Shown: one piece after another, positions 62,042-64,000 of the stretch
How positions within the stretch are numbered: position 1 is the stretch's first letter
Layout of the letters: each line of letters begins with the position of its first letter
Origin: Clostridium scatologenes
Lineage (GTDB): Bacteria > Bacillota > Clostridia > Clostridiales > Clostridiaceae
Assembly: GCF_000968375.1 (NCBI RefSeq)
Contig: NZ_CP009933.1
Coordinates: 2,294,001-2,358,000, forward strand
Reading direction: 5' to 3'
Length of the DNA: 64,000 bases
Notes under the pieces: generated by a model
Databases searched by the model: none
What the model saw: the letters and a program-made list of their open reading frames with translations, nothing else
What the model was told of the DNA's origin: nothing
Position numbers and translations under genes: made by a program

Positions 62042-63904
62042 ATGAATGATGTTACACATAAAATTGAAAATAATTTATCTGTCATGCTATCCACTATAAA
62101 AATTTCAATAATAGTATTTATCAGTATAATTATATATATTAACTTACCTAAATATTGGTTTGATTTAAATATAAAAAATAATGGTCAATTTAATTTATAT
62201 ACTACAGCATTTTTTTTAATTATTACTGGAGTATGTTACTTAACCTGCTTAATAACTAATCATAAAGTATCTCAATCATCAAATGTATTTAGGATTTCCT
62301 GGCTTTTAGAAAATATTTTTTTTATGCTTATTATTGCATTACCAATATACTTATCTACAGCTTATGAAAGTGAATATAAATATTTATTTCTACTATTAAT
62401 AATAGCCTCAGTTATTGAATATGGTTCTCGTTATGGAATTATAACTTCACTTTTTTCTTCATGTTTTGTACTTGGAGCAGATTTGCTATATGCTCCAGTA
62501 AAAGATGGAATTAATTTATATTTTCAAAAGGATTTAATAATGGTGGGAATATTTATTTTTGTTGCATGGATTCTTGGATACTATGTTGATATGGAAGGTG
62601 AGAATAATAAAAAAAAGGATGAAACACTTAACATACTAAATACTGAATTAGAAAATCAGAATAAACAGAGACAGAATATGGAATCACTATTATTAAAAAA
62701 TAAAATTTGTTATGATATGTTATTTGAAAATTCAGTAAATGCTATTATTGTACATAGAAAAGGAATAATCATATATGCCAATGAGAGTGCAGCTAAATTA
62801 CTAGGATATGACAATCCAATGAAACTAAGTGGTAAGAGCTTTTATAATCATTATCCAAGAAATATTAAATTAAATATTGTAAAAAAGTATTCAAACATTA
62901 TTATTAATAAATTTTCAAAGATTGCAGAAGAAGAAAATATATTAAACTGCAATGGCGACTTTATTCCAGTACGTAATACATCATCTTTTTTCACTTACAA
63001 GGATACCCCTACTGTATTAACATTTTTGCTTGATATAACTTCAGAAAAAAATGTAGAGACCTTAAAGCAAGATGCAGAAAAGAATTTAAAATTACTTAAT
63101 GAAACTAGAGAATTTAATATCCTTATAACTGAATTTTTTACTAATATGTCCCATGAACTTAAAACACCTGTTAATGTTATTTATGCTGCTATTCAAACTA
63201 TAAATATATATTTAGATGATTACAAAATAGATAATATAAAGAAATTAAAATCCTACTTAAAAACAATGAAACAAAATTGCCTGAGAATGATTAGGTTAAT
63301 AAATAATCTTCTAGATATAACTAAGTTGGATTCTGGATTTATTAAACTTAATAAAAAAAATGGTAATATCATAAATGTTATAGAGGATATTGTTCAATCA
63401 GTAGCATCCTATGTAAAAAGTAGGGATATAGAGCTTATATTTGATACAAATGTTGAGGAAAAAACTATGGCTTTTGATTATGATAAGATAGAGCGTATAA
63501 TGTTAAATTTAATATCCAATGCTTTTAAATATAGCCATTCTAAAGGACAAATATATGTTAATTTAATAGATGAAGGATCAAATCTTGTTATTAAAGTAAA
63601 AGATGAAGGAGACGGTATTCCAAAAGATAAACTTAATGTTATATTTGAACGTTTTGGACAAGCAAATCGTTCACTTTCCAGGCAATGCGAAGGAACTGGA
63701 ATAGGTTTATATCTTGTAAAATCATTTACTGAAATGCATGGTGGTAAAATAAGTGTTACAAGCATTGAAGGAAAAGGTAGTGAATTTTCAATATTACTAC
63801 CTGCTGAATTGGTTAAAGATCAACATTTTATGGATGATAAATCTATTCTTCAGACTAATGTGGAGAGGATTAGCATAGAATTTTCAGATATATATTCACA
63901 GTAA
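62042..63904 (+). CDS. PAS sensor histidine kinase
   Basis: 620 aa from ATG 62042 (MNDVTHK). The upstream ATG at 62021 reads through the SD GGAGGAGG and is rejected. Six membrane helices are at about 20-185, a short coiled coil at 190-225, a PAS domain at about 230-340 (YDMLFENSVNAIIVHRKGIIIYANESAAKLLGY), then HisKA with MSHELKTPVNVIYAAIQ near 370. HATPase_c follows, with LNLISNAFKYS near 490, VKDEGDGIPKDKL near 520 and GTGIGLYLVKSF near 555. No response regulator follows within the window. Its relation to the upstream agrBD is unknown. Confidence 0.88.
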   Translation: MNDVTHKIENNLSVMLSTIKISIIVFISIIIYINLPKYWFDLNIKNNGQFNLYTTAFFLIITGVCYLTCLITNHKVSQSSNVFRISWLLENIFFMLIIALPIYLSTAYESEYKYLFLLLIIASVIEYGSRYGIITSLFSSCFVLGADLLYAPVKDGINLYFQKDLIMVGIFIFVAWILGYYVDMEGENNKKKDETLNILNTELENQNKQRQNMESLLLKNKICYDMLFENSVNAIIVHRKGIIIYANESAAKLLGYDNPMKLSGKSFYNHYPRNIKLNIVKKYSNIIINKFSKIAEEENILNCNGDFIPVRNTSSFFTYKDTPTVLTFLLDITSEKNVETLKQDAEKNLKLLNETREFNILITEFFTNMSHELKTPVNVIYAAIQTINIYLDDYKIDNIKKLKSYLKTMKQNCLRMIRLINNLLDITKLDSGFIKLNKKNGNIINVIEDIVQSVASYVKSRDIELIFDTNVEEKTMAFDYDKIERIMLNLISNAFKYSHSKGQIYVNLIDEGSNLVIKVKDEGDGIPKDKLNVIFERFGQANRSLSRQCEGTGIGLYLVKSFTEMHGGKISVTSIEGKGSEFSILLPAELVKDQHFMDDKSILQTNVERISIEFSDIYSQ

Positions 63905-63955
63905 TTCTAAAATTAATCATAGCAAAACAATTTGTTAATGATATCTAGGGGGAAT

Positions 63956-63975
63956 CTTGCGAAGCCTTCGACAAG
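63956..63975. other. Hairpin near the right edge
   Basis: CTTGCGAAG and CTTCGACAAG pair with one bulged base. GC-richer than its surroundings and only partly seen because the window ends, so its role cannot be judged. Confidence 0.3.
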
Positions 63976-64000
63976 CTTGCTAATACCTCAACTTTCTTTA

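Noticed and set aside
63956..64000. Right-edge sequence as a fourth copy of the repeat element
   Set aside because: It contains AATACC, but not the GGAGTTT loop or the CTCAGG/CCTGAG stem.
1..64000. CRISPR arrays, tRNA or rRNA genes, prophage, intact insertion sequences
   Set aside because: No regularly spaced repeats, cloverleaf-like sequences, rRNA text, phage structural genes or transposase motifs were seen on either strand.

Overview
The window is AT-rich chromosomal DNA from a low-G+C anaerobic Firmicute, most likely a Clostridium in the broad sense. The evidence is the codon use, the strong Shine-Dalgarno (SD) sites with frequent TTG and GTG starts, an agrBD quorum-sensing locus, a SPOCS-domain spore-type protein, a CD3324-type small protein, reductive pyrimidine catabolism and many ferredoxin-like Fe-S proteins. 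The species cannot be fixed by eye. There is no rRNA, tRNA, CRISPR array, prophage or intact insertion sequence.

Layout. 1-5.2 kb: 5' part of an SNF2 helicase gene, a short QueG-like Fe-S protein, a molybdopterin oxidoreductase and a YeiL/Crp-type regulator with a palindrome at its start. 5.4-8.3 kb: a HAD phosphatase, a secreted HExxH protein and a decayed ABC-transporter gene. 8.4-13.1 kb: a UroD-family protein plus MFS transporter, a relic of a second UroD gene, and a divergent PucR/CdaR-type regulator. 13.2-18.0 kb: an HD-GYP protein and a fructose PTS operon (DeoR regulator, 1-phosphofructokinase, IIA, IIBC). 18.4-29.4 kb: an acetyltransferase, then a minus-strand reductive pyrimidine degradation cluster under a PucR regulator. 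Its predicted route is uracil to dihydrouracil to N-carbamoyl-beta-alanine to beta-alanine to malonate semialdehyde to 3-hydroxypropionate, and it carries its own NCS1 permease.

29.9-37.8 kb: a HelD-type helicase, a SPOCS protein, a cysteine-desulfidase-family protein, an ABC-F ATPase and a GNAT protein. 38.1-41.0 kb: a membrane protein and an AgrC/AgrA-like two-component pair. 41.2-47.0 kb: a second acetyltransferase, a broken MFS gene, an AraC regulator, an uncharacterised protein, and a MarR-controlled operon (ATC-hydrolase-like protein plus SDR). 47.2-51.6 kb: a MORN protein, a DMT transporter, a soluble chemoreceptor and an FGGY kinase. The kinase lies downstream of a complete promoter, FMN riboswitch and terminator. 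52.0-55.1 kb: a CocE-type hydrolase divergent from a TetR regulator, with large operator palindromes between them, and a VOC protein. 55.2-58.1 kb: a HEPN-like protein and a two-gene RNA-repair operon (RNA ligase plus HD-Pnk). 58.5-63.9 kb: a PadR regulator, a NapH-like protein, a tandemly duplicated small membrane protein, agrB, a 44-codon agrD and a PAS histidine kinase.

The most notable items are: (i) a 59-nt structured intergenic element present three times in the same orientation (5383, 11180, 18271) that I cannot assign to a known RNA class; (ii) the RNA ligase/HD-Pnk operon with a HEPN gene just downstream; (iii) an FMN riboswitch in front of a sugar kinase; (iv) an agr locus with a readable autoinducer precursor and a duplicated companion gene; (v) a pyrimidine cluster whose PreT-like subunit is reduced to its Fe-S domain. 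Several gene relics (ABC ATPase, UroD, MFS) show small-scale decay.
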